Shown here: positions 51,679 through 59,495 of the stretch, one piece after another | Layout of the letters: the number at the start of each line of letters is the position of its first letter | Numbering within the stretch: position 1 is the first letter of the stretch | Source: Fen-330 sp050008465 | GTDB lineage: Bacteria > Acidobacteriota > Terriglobia > Bryobacterales > Bryobacteraceae | Length of the DNA stretch: 64,000 nt | Reading direction: 5' to 3' | Assembly (NCBI GenBank): GCA_050008465.1 | Contig: JBEKMO010000020.1 | Location: 1 to 64,000 of the forward strand | Translations under genes and position numbers: made by a program | The notes under the pieces: model-generated | Databases searched by the model: none | What the model saw: the letters and a program-made list of their open reading frames with translations, nothing else | Told to the model about the DNA's origin: nothing

Positions 51679-52095
51679 CTACTTGGACGCAGGCTCCAGC
51701 CGGAAGAATACATCAATTCGGTCTTCTCCGGTTACCGTGACGGGCTTCTCCTGCGCCTGGTACCCGGGCGCCTTCGCGGTGAGCGTAAAGTTCATCGGCG
51801 CCGCCGGAACCCTCAGCACGAACTCACCCCGCGCACTGGTAGCCGCCTGTATCTTCTTGAATTTGCGGGCCCCTTTCGTGTCTCCGGCGGCCGCCAGCGT
51901 AACCTCCACGCCGGGGAATGCCAGGCCCGTCTCCCGAAACACCGTACCGGTGATCAGAGCGTAGGGCGCCTGCGCCCGCTTGCCCTGGTCCACACCGCTC
52001 GCTTCCCTCCCGCCCCCGAGCAGAATCAGCGCCATCGCGCCCGCCGCCATGCCCAGGTTCGGGACGAGTCTACTTCCAATTCTCGTCTTCCTCAT
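51679..52095 (-). CDS. Secreted carboxypeptidase-regulatory-like domain protein (second)
   Basis: A 138-residue protein with a signal peptide (to about 34) and one beta-sandwich domain (LITGTVFRETGLAFPGVEVTLAAAGDTKGARKFKKIQAATSARGEFVLRVPAAPMNFTLTAKAPGYQ). Similar in layout to the gene that follows it. The start overlaps the LysW-like gene by 26 bases, so the three genes from 52279 to 51309 form one unit. Confidence 0.75.
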   Translation of the reverse strand: MRKTRIGSRLVPNLGMAAGAMALILLGGGREASGVDQGKRAQAPYALITGTVFRETGLAFPGVEVTLAAAGDTKGARKFKKIQAATSARGEFVLRVPAAPMNFTLTAKAPGYQAQEKPVTVTGEDRIDVFFRLEPASK

Positions 52096-52279
52096 CCTCG
52101 TCGTCGAAGTCCGAAGCCTCCTCGTCCTCGTCCTCTTCCTCGAGCGGCTCCAGGGCCAGCGGTTCCACGCTCACCACATGCAGATCGGCGCCGCACTCGT
52201 CGCAGGTCAACGTATCCTCTTCCTCGAGCTCGTCTTCCTCGACGTCGATCTCCGCGTCACAGACCGGACAGATCACCAT
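52070..52279 (-). CDS. LysW-like zinc ribbon with acidic tail
   Basis: A 69-residue protein with two CPxC/CxxC pairs (ICPVCDAEI, LTCDECGADL) followed by LHVVSVEPLALEPLEEE and a strongly acidic tail. The order zinc ribbon, 'EVVSL.PL', acidic C-terminus is that of LysW/ArgW amino-group carrier proteins, but the EDWGE ending, whose last Glu carries the substrate, is replaced by ENWK. No lysine or arginine biosynthesis genes are near. It is either a carrier homologue that lost its role or a general zinc-ribbon protein. Confidence 0.7.
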   Translation of the reverse strand: MVICPVCDAEIDVEEDELEEEDTLTCDECGADLHVVSVEPLALEPLEEEDEDEEASDFDDEDEEDENWK

Positions 52280-52380
52280 GCGTTTCCCTCCAGTGATGTG
52301 CCAACCATTTGCCTCTATTCAAACTACTTCGTTTTTGGGAAGCTGCCAAGGGCCGTCCGCTGCTATTTTTTTCGTGCGGC

Positions 52381-52884
52381 CTATTTCTTGGCCTGCCGCC
52401 GCCGCGTGGTCACCGGCACGACGCCCTTCATCCGCAGGAACAGGAACAACTGCTGGCGGTGCGTCAGCTCGTGCTCCTTGACAAGCTGTATCATTTCCAG
52501 CCGCGTCACCTGCTGCCCGTCGAACCGGGTGATCATCCCCGAGAAGAACTCCGCGGGCTGCCGCGCCAGCTCCGCCAGGCGCTCCTCCAGCGACGAGCGC
52601 AGTTCCGCCGCGAGCGTCGCCGCATCCAGCTTCTCCGGGAGCGGCCGCGTGTGCTCCTTCACCATTCTCCGGAACTCCGGCGTTGCCAGGTTGTCCACGC
52701 CCGCCAGCAGCAACCCCGTCAACGCATGGCTCGTATCCAGGACATGCCGCGCGATCTCGCCGAAGGAACCCACCTCGGGCACCGGCTTGAAACCCATTTC
52801 CCCACCGGGCATATCCTCCACTGCCTGCGCCGTATCCTGCCGGATCGACCTCCAAGATTCCAGTACTGTTTCGAGTCTTACCAT
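52381..52884 (-). CDS. DinB-like putative metal-dependent hydrolase
   Basis: About 167 residues forming the DinB/YfiT four-helix bundle. The three metal-binding histidines are visible: IARHVLDTSHA, and HELTHRQQLFLFLR. Members include thiol transferases and many of unknown substrate. The start is ambiguous: ATG 52884 (chosen), ATG 52893 or GTG 52902, the last overlapping the previous gene. It follows that gene closely and may be co-transcribed. Confidence 0.83.
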   Translation of the reverse strand: MVRLETVLESWRSIRQDTAQAVEDMPGGEMGFKPVPEVGSFGEIARHVLDTSHALTGLLLAGVDNLATPEFRRMVKEHTRPLPEKLDAATLAAELRSSLEERLAELARQPAEFFSGMITRFDGQQVTRLEMIQLVKEHELTHRQQLFLFLRMKGVVPVTTRRRQAKK

Positions 52885-52894
52885 GCCTCCCATT

Positions 52895-54487
52895 CTAAAC
52901 ACCCAATTCCAATACCGCTTGCCGCAGCCGCCGGTGCCCTGCCATCAGGCGCAGGTACCGCGATTCGTCCGGCCCCGTCTTGGCCCGCAGGATCCGCGCC
53001 ACCCCGCGTTTCTCCTGGGCCGTCCAGCGCCCCAGGTCCGGGATCAGCGCCAGCACCAGCGCCCAGGCCTCCTGCCCCCGCTCCAGCTCGATCCCCAGCG
53101 CGCGCTCGACCGCCGCCACCGTCTCCCTCCGCATCTTCGTCGCGTCCCCTCCGAACCGCTCCGCCATCCGCCGCTGGACCGCCAGCCCCAGGTTGCGCAC
53201 CCGGAACCGGTCCCAGCTTCCCTCCTCGTCGTACACCATGTACCCGGCCGCGAACTTTCGCAACGTCGCCGCCGGAGTCCGGTACGCGCGGTCCGCCGCG
53301 ATCCTCTGCTCCTCGACCGCCAGCCGCCGCGCCGCCCGCTCTCTCACCGGCCGGAACCCCAGCTTCCGGTAGAACCAGAACGCCCCCGAGGCGATCGCCT
53401 CCTCATTGTGGCGCCCGATCTGGTACGGGTCCACCGAGAAGCACGTCACTCCCGTCAATTGCCGGAACAGCCGCATCAGCCGGGTGTACAGCCAGGCGGA
53501 CTCCCCCTCCCGGAACGTATAGTACACATTGAACCCCACCTCCATCCGCTCGAACAGGCTCAGCGTCTCGACGTACCCTACCGGCACCCCGTTCTTGGAC
53601 ATCACCGCGCAATGGTAGGCGCGCAGCGGCAGCCGCCGCTCCGGCGCGACGCCCCACAGGGTGAACCGCACCCCGCGCCCCGCCTCCGCTCGCAGCACCA
53701 GCCCCGGGTCGCCGTAGGTGAACCCATACAGCTCGCGGTACCGCGGCGCGGACATATCCACCGCCTGCTCGATGGCCCGCTTTCCTTCCGCCCGGCTCAG
53801 CCGCACCACCTCCAGTTCCGGGATCTCCTCCGCCAGCGAGCAGCGCCGGATCAGCGGCCCGTCGTGGAAGAACATCGGACCTGCCGGCATCCGCGCCCGC
53901 GTCCGCGTCGCCTCCGTCTCCCCCAGCTCCCAGCGCAGCGGCAACTCCAGCGAATCGTACTGGTCCGCCTCCATCCGCTTCAGGATAAAGGGCAGATCCG
54001 GCCCCGCGCCGCCTTTCGCCGCCCGTAGCCAGTCCAGGTAGGGGACGTTCGCTTCTACCGTCCAATCCTCTTCCACGAGCGGCAGGAACCGTCGAAACCA
54101 CCGTCCCAGCCGGTCCGTTTCGTACCCCTCCCAGTCGATGTCGATGCGCTCGGGATACGCCGCCGCCAGCCGCCGCGCCACGTCGTAGCTGAACACCGCC
54201 GAAAACGCCGTCCCCGCGATCCCCGACACCTCCGGCTCGTCCAGCCCCTCCATCCCCGCCACCCGCTCCGCGAACGAAGCCAGCGCCCGGTCCGCCTCCC
54301 GCGCCACCTCCGCGCTCGCCGGATAAGCCCGCAGAAACAGCAGCGCCTCATGGAACCGAATCAGCGACGCCGCATCCCCAATCCGCTCCCGCGCCACCGC
54401 CGCAATCAGCTCCGTCGTCCGCGCCCCCTCGCCCGGGCCGAACCGCCGCTTCGCCTCCTCCAGCCGCTCCAGCATCTCCGCCAACAT
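52895..54487 (-). CDS. Large GNAT-like protein of unknown function
   Basis: A 530-residue protein. The region near 375-410 (FSVDPYQIGRHNEEAIASGAFWFYRKLGFRPV) closely resembles the acceptor-binding end of GNAT acetyltransferases, and VGYVETLSLFERMEVGFNVYYTF shortly before fits the core strands. The first 250 and last 110 residues are helical and match nothing I recognise. It lies 15 bases after the TIR-NB-ARC gene on the same strand, so it may belong to that module. Confidence 0.55.
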   Translation of the reverse strand: MLAEMLERLEEAKRRFGPGEGARTTELIAAVARERIGDAASLIRFHEALLFLRAYPASAEVAREADRALASFAERVAGMEGLDEPEVSGIAGTAFSAVFSYDVARRLAAAYPERIDIDWEGYETDRLGRWFRRFLPLVEEDWTVEANVPYLDWLRAAKGGAGPDLPFILKRMEADQYDSLELPLRWELGETEATRTRARMPAGPMFFHDGPLIRRCSLAEEIPELEVVRLSRAEGKRAIEQAVDMSAPRYRELYGFTYGDPGLVLRAEAGRGVRFTLWGVAPERRLPLRAYHCAVMSKNGVPVGYVETLSLFERMEVGFNVYYTFREGESAWLYTRLMRLFRQLTGVTCFSVDPYQIGRHNEEAIASGAFWFYRKLGFRPVRERAARRLAVEEQRIAADRAYRTPAATLRKFAAGYMVYDEEGSWDRFRVRNLGLAVQRRMAERFGGDATKMRRETVAAVERALGIELERGQEAWALVLALIPDLGRWTAQEKRGVARILRAKTGPDESRYLRLMAGHRRLRQAVLELGV

Positions 54488-54502
54488 GCGGGGTAGTCTA
54501 CA

Positions 54503-57040
54503 CTATCCGCCCCTAGGACCACCAGCGGCGTCTGACAAGCTGTCCAGATTGGCCCGAACGGTCCTGGTCCTCCAATGGTTCGGGCCGAACTTGGCGAGCA
54601 TGGAGGCGTGAGCCTTGGTTGCCAAATTCCGCGCTTCTTCCAGTTCCCCCAAGTCCCTCAGCACCGTCGCCAGGTTGGATTGCCTGAGGGCGATCGAGGG
54701 ATGACCCGCCGCATAGCTGCGCTCATCCGAGGCCAGCGCAGTCCGCAGCAGATCTCGCGCTTCTTCCAGTTCCCCCAAGTCTTGCAGCACCATCGCCAGG
54801 TTGGATTGATCCACGGCGATGGAGGGATGGCCCGGCGCATGGGTGCGCTCGTCCGAGGCCAGCGCCTCCCGCAGCAGATCCCGCGCTTCTTCCAGTTCCC
54901 CCAAGTCTTGCAGCACCGCCGCCAGGTTGGATTGCCTGATGGCGATGGAGGGATGGCCCGGCGCATAGCTGCGCTCGTCCGAGGCCAGCGCCTTCCGCAG
55001 CAGCTCCCGCGCTTCTTCCAGTTCCCCCAAGTCCTTCAGCACCGTCGCCAGGTTGGATTGCCTCCTGGCGATCGAGGGATGGCCCGGCGCATAGCTGCGC
55101 TCGTCCGAGGCCAGCGCCTTCCGCAGCAGATCCCGCGCTTCTTCCAGTTCCCCCAAGTCCTCCAGCACCGAGGCCAGGTTGGATTGACTGATGGCGATGG
55201 AGGGATGGCCCGCCGCATAGCTGTGCTCGTCCGAGGCCAGCGCCTTCCGCAGCAGATCCCGCGCTTCTTCCAGTTCCCCCAAGTCCATCAGCACCAGCGC
55301 CAGGTTGGATTGCCTGATGGCGATGGAGGGATGGCCCGCCGCATAGCTGCGCTCGCTTCGATCCAGTGCAACCTGATAGAAGGACTTCGCCAGCAGGTAA
55401 CGTCCCAGGGTCCGCTCGTGCCGGCCCAGAGCGGTCGCGATCCGGATCGCACTCTCCACCGGCAGGTCGGGGCGAGCGAGCACCATCTGGGCGTGAGGGA
55501 CGACTCCCTCCAGTTCCCGGAAGGACGCCGTGTCCTGATCGTCGAACGCGCGGCGCATTTCCTTTGCTAACGCCGCCACGGCCTGCGGCCACCACAAACC
55601 GCTCTCCGGCTGCCGCCGAACGAACCCCAGAATCAGCCGGTGGGCGTTGGGCTCGCCCTGCTCGCTGCGATCCACCAGCGACAGGCGCCACACATCCGTG
55701 ATGGCCCTCGACAGTCGATCCGCGACCCCGGACGATTCCTCCCAGCCCAGGCTGGCCCGCAACAGCCGCAACGGGACCGGCGCGGGCGCCAGGTGCGCCA
55801 TCACCCGCAGCACTTCCTTTCCGTCTCCGCCGGCCCGGTCCCAGCTCACCTGAAACGTGGCGGCGATGTTGCGTTCGTGGCGCGTGGGAAGCTCGTCGCG
55901 GTATTCGGCCGCGAACTCCTCGAGCAGCGCCATCTCGCCCGTCTCCTTGAGCGCGCGCCGCATGGCGGCAACACCCACGTCCGGGCACAGATCCAAGTAG
56001 CTCCGGAGCAGTTCGAGAGCCAGCGGCAGTCCCCCCACGTCCTCGACCAGCGCCTCCGCTTCCGCGCCGAAACGCCGATCGCCGGAGTTCAGCAGCGCCA
56101 CACCCTCCCGCGTCGTCAAACACGGCAAGGTCAAGTGCGGATGGCGCGTGAGATCCCGGCGGCGGGTGGTCACCAGCACATGGATGCATCCACCGGACGG
56201 CAGCAACGGCTCCAGCGGCACGGTTTCCGGAAAGTTGTCCAATACCACCAGGCTCGCCGCGCGGCGGCCCAGGCCGCCCCAAATCGCTTCGAGCTGGTCC
56301 GCCTCAGGCCGTTTGCCATCCACCTCGATTTCCGCCGAGCGGGAGACCACGTCGATGAGCCTGGGAATCCCCTGGTCCGCCTCCACCCAGAAGACCCCGC
56401 CCGGGTAGTGGCCGTTGAACCGATGGACGTATTCGACCGCGAGCTGCGTCTTGCCCAGTCCCCCCGTGCCGGCTACCACCCCGACTCCCTGCACTACGCT
56501 GGTCTTCCCCTGGGAAAGCTGATCGTACAGCCGCCACAGCGAATCCACCCGCCCCACGAACCTGTCTCCCAGCGAGCGGTACGGCATCCGGTGGACTGCC
56601 GGCAGCGGACTCACCGGAGGCAGCGCATTGCGGTCCGTGGGCGGCGCCGGATCGGGCCGCACCGTGCCGCCCAACTCCGCGCAAATCCCGGGATAGTTTT
56701 CTTCGAAGAGCCTCTCAGTGGATACGTCAATCTGGTTGGCCGTCTTCAAAAACCGGGGAACCTCGCAGGCGCGCAACAGCAACGGCAGTATCCTCCGCTC
56801 CACTCCCGCCGACGTCCGCTCCAGCTCCGCCCACTTGGATTGCACGAAATCCGGCGACAGCACTACCACCAGGAACTCGCACTCGTCGATTCCCTGTTCG
56901 AGACTGACCACGAAATTCGCGCCCCACTCGATCGACTCCTGGTCGAAAAAGCAGGCCACGCCGTCGCGCGTCAGCCGCCGCCACAACTCCCGGACAAAAA
57001 CCCGGTCCTTGCTGCTGTAACTGAGAAAAACGCGGGCCAC
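54503..57040 (-). CDS. TIR-NB-ARC-TPR protein (NLR-like STAND ATPase)
   Basis: An 845-residue protein. TIR domain (1 to about 125): VFLSYSSKDRVFVREL, FFDQESIEWG and SKWAELE, where Glu72 or Glu74 is the likely NADase glutamate. NB-ARC (about 155-460): P-loop GTGGLGKT (191-198), Walker B SLVVLDNF (263-270), VLVTTRRR and GLPLA (337-341). TPR sensor region from about 545, with six 42-residue repeats at 564-815. In known systems, sensor binding triggers oligomerisation and TIR-mediated NAD+ loss, killing the infected cell. Start is GTG 57040. A hybrid kinase lies 51 bases upstream, a GNAT-like gene 15 bases downstream. Target unknown. Confidence 0.93.
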   Translation of the reverse strand: MARVFLSYSSKDRVFVRELWRRLTRDGVACFFDQESIEWGANFVVSLEQGIDECEFLVVVLSPDFVQSKWAELERTSAGVERRILPLLLRACEVPRFLKTANQIDVSTERLFEENYPGICAELGGTVRPDPAPPTDRNALPPVSPLPAVHRMPYRSLGDRFVGRVDSLWRLYDQLSQGKTSVVQGVGVVAGTGGLGKTQLAVEYVHRFNGHYPGGVFWVEADQGIPRLIDVVSRSAEIEVDGKRPEADQLEAIWGGLGRRAASLVVLDNFPETVPLEPLLPSGGCIHVLVTTRRRDLTRHPHLTLPCLTTREGVALLNSGDRRFGAEAEALVEDVGGLPLALELLRSYLDLCPDVGVAAMRRALKETGEMALLEEFAAEYRDELPTRHERNIAATFQVSWDRAGGDGKEVLRVMAHLAPAPVPLRLLRASLGWEESSGVADRLSRAITDVWRLSLVDRSEQGEPNAHRLILGFVRRQPESGLWWPQAVAALAKEMRRAFDDQDTASFRELEGVVPHAQMVLARPDLPVESAIRIATALGRHERTLGRYLLAKSFYQVALDRSERSYAAGHPSIAIRQSNLALVLMDLGELEEARDLLRKALASDEHSYAAGHPSIAISQSNLASVLEDLGELEEARDLLRKALASDERSYAPGHPSIARRQSNLATVLKDLGELEEARELLRKALASDERSYAPGHPSIAIRQSNLAAVLQDLGELEEARDLLREALASDERTHAPGHPSIAVDQSNLAMVLQDLGELEEARDLLRTALASDERSYAAGHPSIALRQSNLATVLRDLGELEEARNLATKAHASMLAKFGPNHWRTRTVRANLDSLSDAAGGPRGG
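54596..55351 (-). repeat. Six tandem 126-base repeats (42-residue TPR units)
   Basis: Exactly 6 x 126 bases. Large blocks are identical in all copies (for example the stretch encoding GELEEAR). Differences gather at unit positions 12 (I,I,R,I,V,L), 13 (R,S,R,R,D,R), 19 (L,S,T,A,M,T) and 22 (M,E,K,Q,Q,R), with a few at 5, 32 and 36. Very few synonymous changes are seen (Ser9 TCC/TCG, Ala18 GCG/GCC). The last unit diverges at its end. Confidence 0.95.
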
Positions 57041-57091
57041 GATTAGTGGAGTATTTCACATTCGGGGCCGCGAGCGCCAGGCACGCCGGAA

Positions 57092-59365
57092 TTACGGCTG
57101 GGGTACAGGGCTGGGATTCCGGGAGGTCGCATCCCACTTCCGGATCGCAGAATCGAGATCGTCCAGTTTGACGGGCTTGGTCAAGTAGTCGTCCATGCCC
57201 GCCGCCAGACAGCGATCCCGGTCTCCTTCCAGCGCGTTCGCGGTCATGGCGATGATGGTCGTGCGCCGTGTGTCCTTTTCGCGCCGGCGGATCTCGGCAG
57301 TGGCCTCGAAACCGTCCATTTCCGGCATTTGACAGTCCATGAACACCAAATCATAGGCTGCCTGGCCGAGAGCACAGAGCGCCTCGCGACCGTTGCCGGC
57401 CAGGTCCGCACGGTGGCCCAGTCTCTCCAGCATCCTTACTTGGACGCGCTGGTTGGTGGCGTTGTCCTCGACGACCAGAACCTTCAATTCGCGGACTGCG
57501 CCCGGCGTGCTCATGTTCATTGCGCGGAAAGGGGGAACTCCGCCGCTCCTGCCATCTTCGTGCTCCCGCCGCCCCGCTTCCGTCTCTCCCACGGAAAGCC
57601 TGGCCAGGCATTTCTGCAGGCAGGACTGCTGGAGCGGCTTGTTCAGTCTGAAAGTCACCCCCGCTTCCGCTGGCGCGGGAACAACTCTCTGGCTCAATGG
57701 CGTGAGCAGGATGGTACGCACATGTTCATGACGCGGGTCGGACTTGATTCGCCGAATGATTGCCAGGCCGTCTTGGTCATTGGGCGTCGAGTCTACCATC
57801 ACCAAGTCGGGAGGTGCTCCCCGTCCCAGCGCCGCATCCATACTGGAGATGGCCTCCCCGGCGGAGACCGCTCTCGCCAGCATTCCGCAGCCCTCCAGAA
57901 ACTCGACCATGACCCGCTGCATCGCCGGGTTGTCCTCGACCACCAATGCTTCGCGGCCGCACAGCGCGTGACGGGGAGGCCCCTTCTGATCCGCTTGCTT
58001 CCCGAACCGCACGGTGAATGAGAACACGCTCCCCTTGCCGAGCTCGCTCTCCAGCGATATGCGACCACCCATCAGTTCTACGAATCGCTCGGAGATTGCC
58101 AGTCCCAGCCCGGTTCCCACGTGCGCACCCGTCGCGGACCCGTCCGCCTGCGAGAATGGAGTGAACAGTCTCTTCCGATCCTCCGGCGCGATGCCTACTC
58201 CGCTGTCCGTCACTGAGAACTCGACGTCCACTTCGTCCCCGTGCTCGCCTGCCAGGTCCGCGCGCAACAGCACTTCGCCCTGTGGGGTGAACTTCACCGC
58301 GTTGCCCGTCAGGTTGATGAGCACCTGGCGCAGTCTTCCTGGATCCCCCCGCAGTTTGACCGGCACACCGGCGGCCACAATCCCCGCGAACTCCAGCCCC
58401 TTCTCGCCGACCTTCACAGCCAGCAGGTCGATCGTTTCTTCGATCACTTCCTGGAGGTCGAAATCGACGATCTTGATTTCCATCTTCCCCGCCTCGATCT
58501 TGGAGAAGTCCAGGATGTCGTTGATGATCCCCAGCAGGCTCTCTCCGCTCCGCGTGATCGTCTCCACGCACTCCCGCTGGTCCTCATCCAGCGCGGTACC
58601 CAGCAGCAGTTGCGTCATGCCGATCACACCGTTCAAGGGGGTCCTGATCTCGTGACTCATGGTCGCCACGAACTCCGACTTCGCCTGCGCGGCCCGTAGC
58701 GCAACTTCGCGCGCCTGAATGAGCTGCTTCGCCTGCTCATTGAGCAGCATCGATTGTTTTTCCGCCTCTTCCTTCGCTGCCAAAAGGACCGCCGCAAAGC
58801 GCTCCAGTTCCTTCTGTGCCTTCTCCAGTCTGTCGGCTCGTTCCTGCGCGATTTCGCACAGCCTCACGTTCTCGATCACCAGCGGATCGAATCCCCCCGG
58901 GCTGGCCGCGTCCTTGTCGACGATCTCGTACTGCGCCACGGTGAGCCGCTGCGCCATGTCGAATGTCTTCTCGAGAAGGTGCAGCACCTTGTTGTGCTTG
59001 TCGGCCAGGTAGAACAAGCACAAGTTCAAGGGGCACGACAAGAAGGGGTTCCCAGTAAGGTCCTGCAACTCTTTGTAGGCGTCCAGGAGGTACAAATCGC
59101 GCCACATGTAACGCTGACCAGTGCCCGCCGGCTCGATGTCCAGCTTCGCGGCAAATCCGTTCTTCACGAACAGGTCGATCAGCCTGGAGAGATCCTCCAT
59201 CCCGCCCGTTTCTTCGAATCGGTAGCCATTCTTGTTGAGATAGGCGATGATCTGCCGCCCCACATCCTTCAGGACGGATCCGCGCGCGAACGCATTGTAT
59301 TGCGATAGGATCTGGCCAAACCCCACCAGCATCCCTTCGTACAGTGCTTTGTCGAAATCCTTCAT
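57092..59365 (-). CDS. Hybrid histidine kinase with two receivers
   Basis: A 757-residue soluble kinase. N-terminal domain (about 1-155) with GYRFEETGGMEDLSRLIDLFVKNGF and SCPLNLCLFYLADKHNKV is a sensor type I do not recognise, possibly V4R-like. A coiled coil (about 165-225) leads to HisKA (ATMSHEIRTPLNGVIGM), HATPase (NLTGNAVKFTPQG, DSGVGI, GTGLGLAI) and two receivers, the first degenerate-looking but with Asp in MVDSTPND, the second standard (VFMDCQMPEMDGFEAT, LTKPVK). ATG 59365 is chosen, with GAGG upstream; the frame opens 13 codons earlier. It precedes the TIR-NB-ARC gene by 51 bases on the same strand. Confidence 0.92.
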   Translation of the reverse strand: MKDFDKALYEGMLVGFGQILSQYNAFARGSVLKDVGRQIIAYLNKNGYRFEETGGMEDLSRLIDLFVKNGFAAKLDIEPAGTGQRYMWRDLYLLDAYKELQDLTGNPFLSCPLNLCLFYLADKHNKVLHLLEKTFDMAQRLTVAQYEIVDKDAASPGGFDPLVIENVRLCEIAQERADRLEKAQKELERFAAVLLAAKEEAEKQSMLLNEQAKQLIQAREVALRAAQAKSEFVATMSHEIRTPLNGVIGMTQLLLGTALDEDQRECVETITRSGESLLGIINDILDFSKIEAGKMEIKIVDFDLQEVIEETIDLLAVKVGEKGLEFAGIVAAGVPVKLRGDPGRLRQVLINLTGNAVKFTPQGEVLLRADLAGEHGDEVDVEFSVTDSGVGIAPEDRKRLFTPFSQADGSATGAHVGTGLGLAISERFVELMGGRISLESELGKGSVFSFTVRFGKQADQKGPPRHALCGREALVVEDNPAMQRVMVEFLEGCGMLARAVSAGEAISSMDAALGRGAPPDLVMVDSTPNDQDGLAIIRRIKSDPRHEHVRTILLTPLSQRVVPAPAEAGVTFRLNKPLQQSCLQKCLARLSVGETEAGRREHEDGRSGGVPPFRAMNMSTPGAVRELKVLVVEDNATNQRVQVRMLERLGHRADLAGNGREALCALGQAAYDLVFMDCQMPEMDGFEATAEIRRREKDTRRTTIIAMTANALEGDRDRCLAAGMDDYLTKPVKLDDLDSAIRKWDATSRNPSPVPQP

Positions 59366-59495
59366 GCGCGCCTCGGGTCCCTCGCAACCTCTCAAGAGAC
59401 CCACCGGCGGCCTGGAGCAGCCGCGGGTATAGCGTCCCCCTCACTACTTATCGGCTGAAATGGGATTATTCTGCGGCTGTCCCGCAAGCCCTCAG

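Noticed and set aside
54596..55351. Regular 126-base repeats that at first look like a CRISPR or minisatellite array
   Set aside because: The repeats are in frame, translate as TPR units, have no unique spacers, and their period is exactly 42 codons.
55640..57046. Long open frame of 468 codons on the plus strand
   Set aside because: Shadow of the TIR-NB-ARC gene; no recognisable domain and biased composition.
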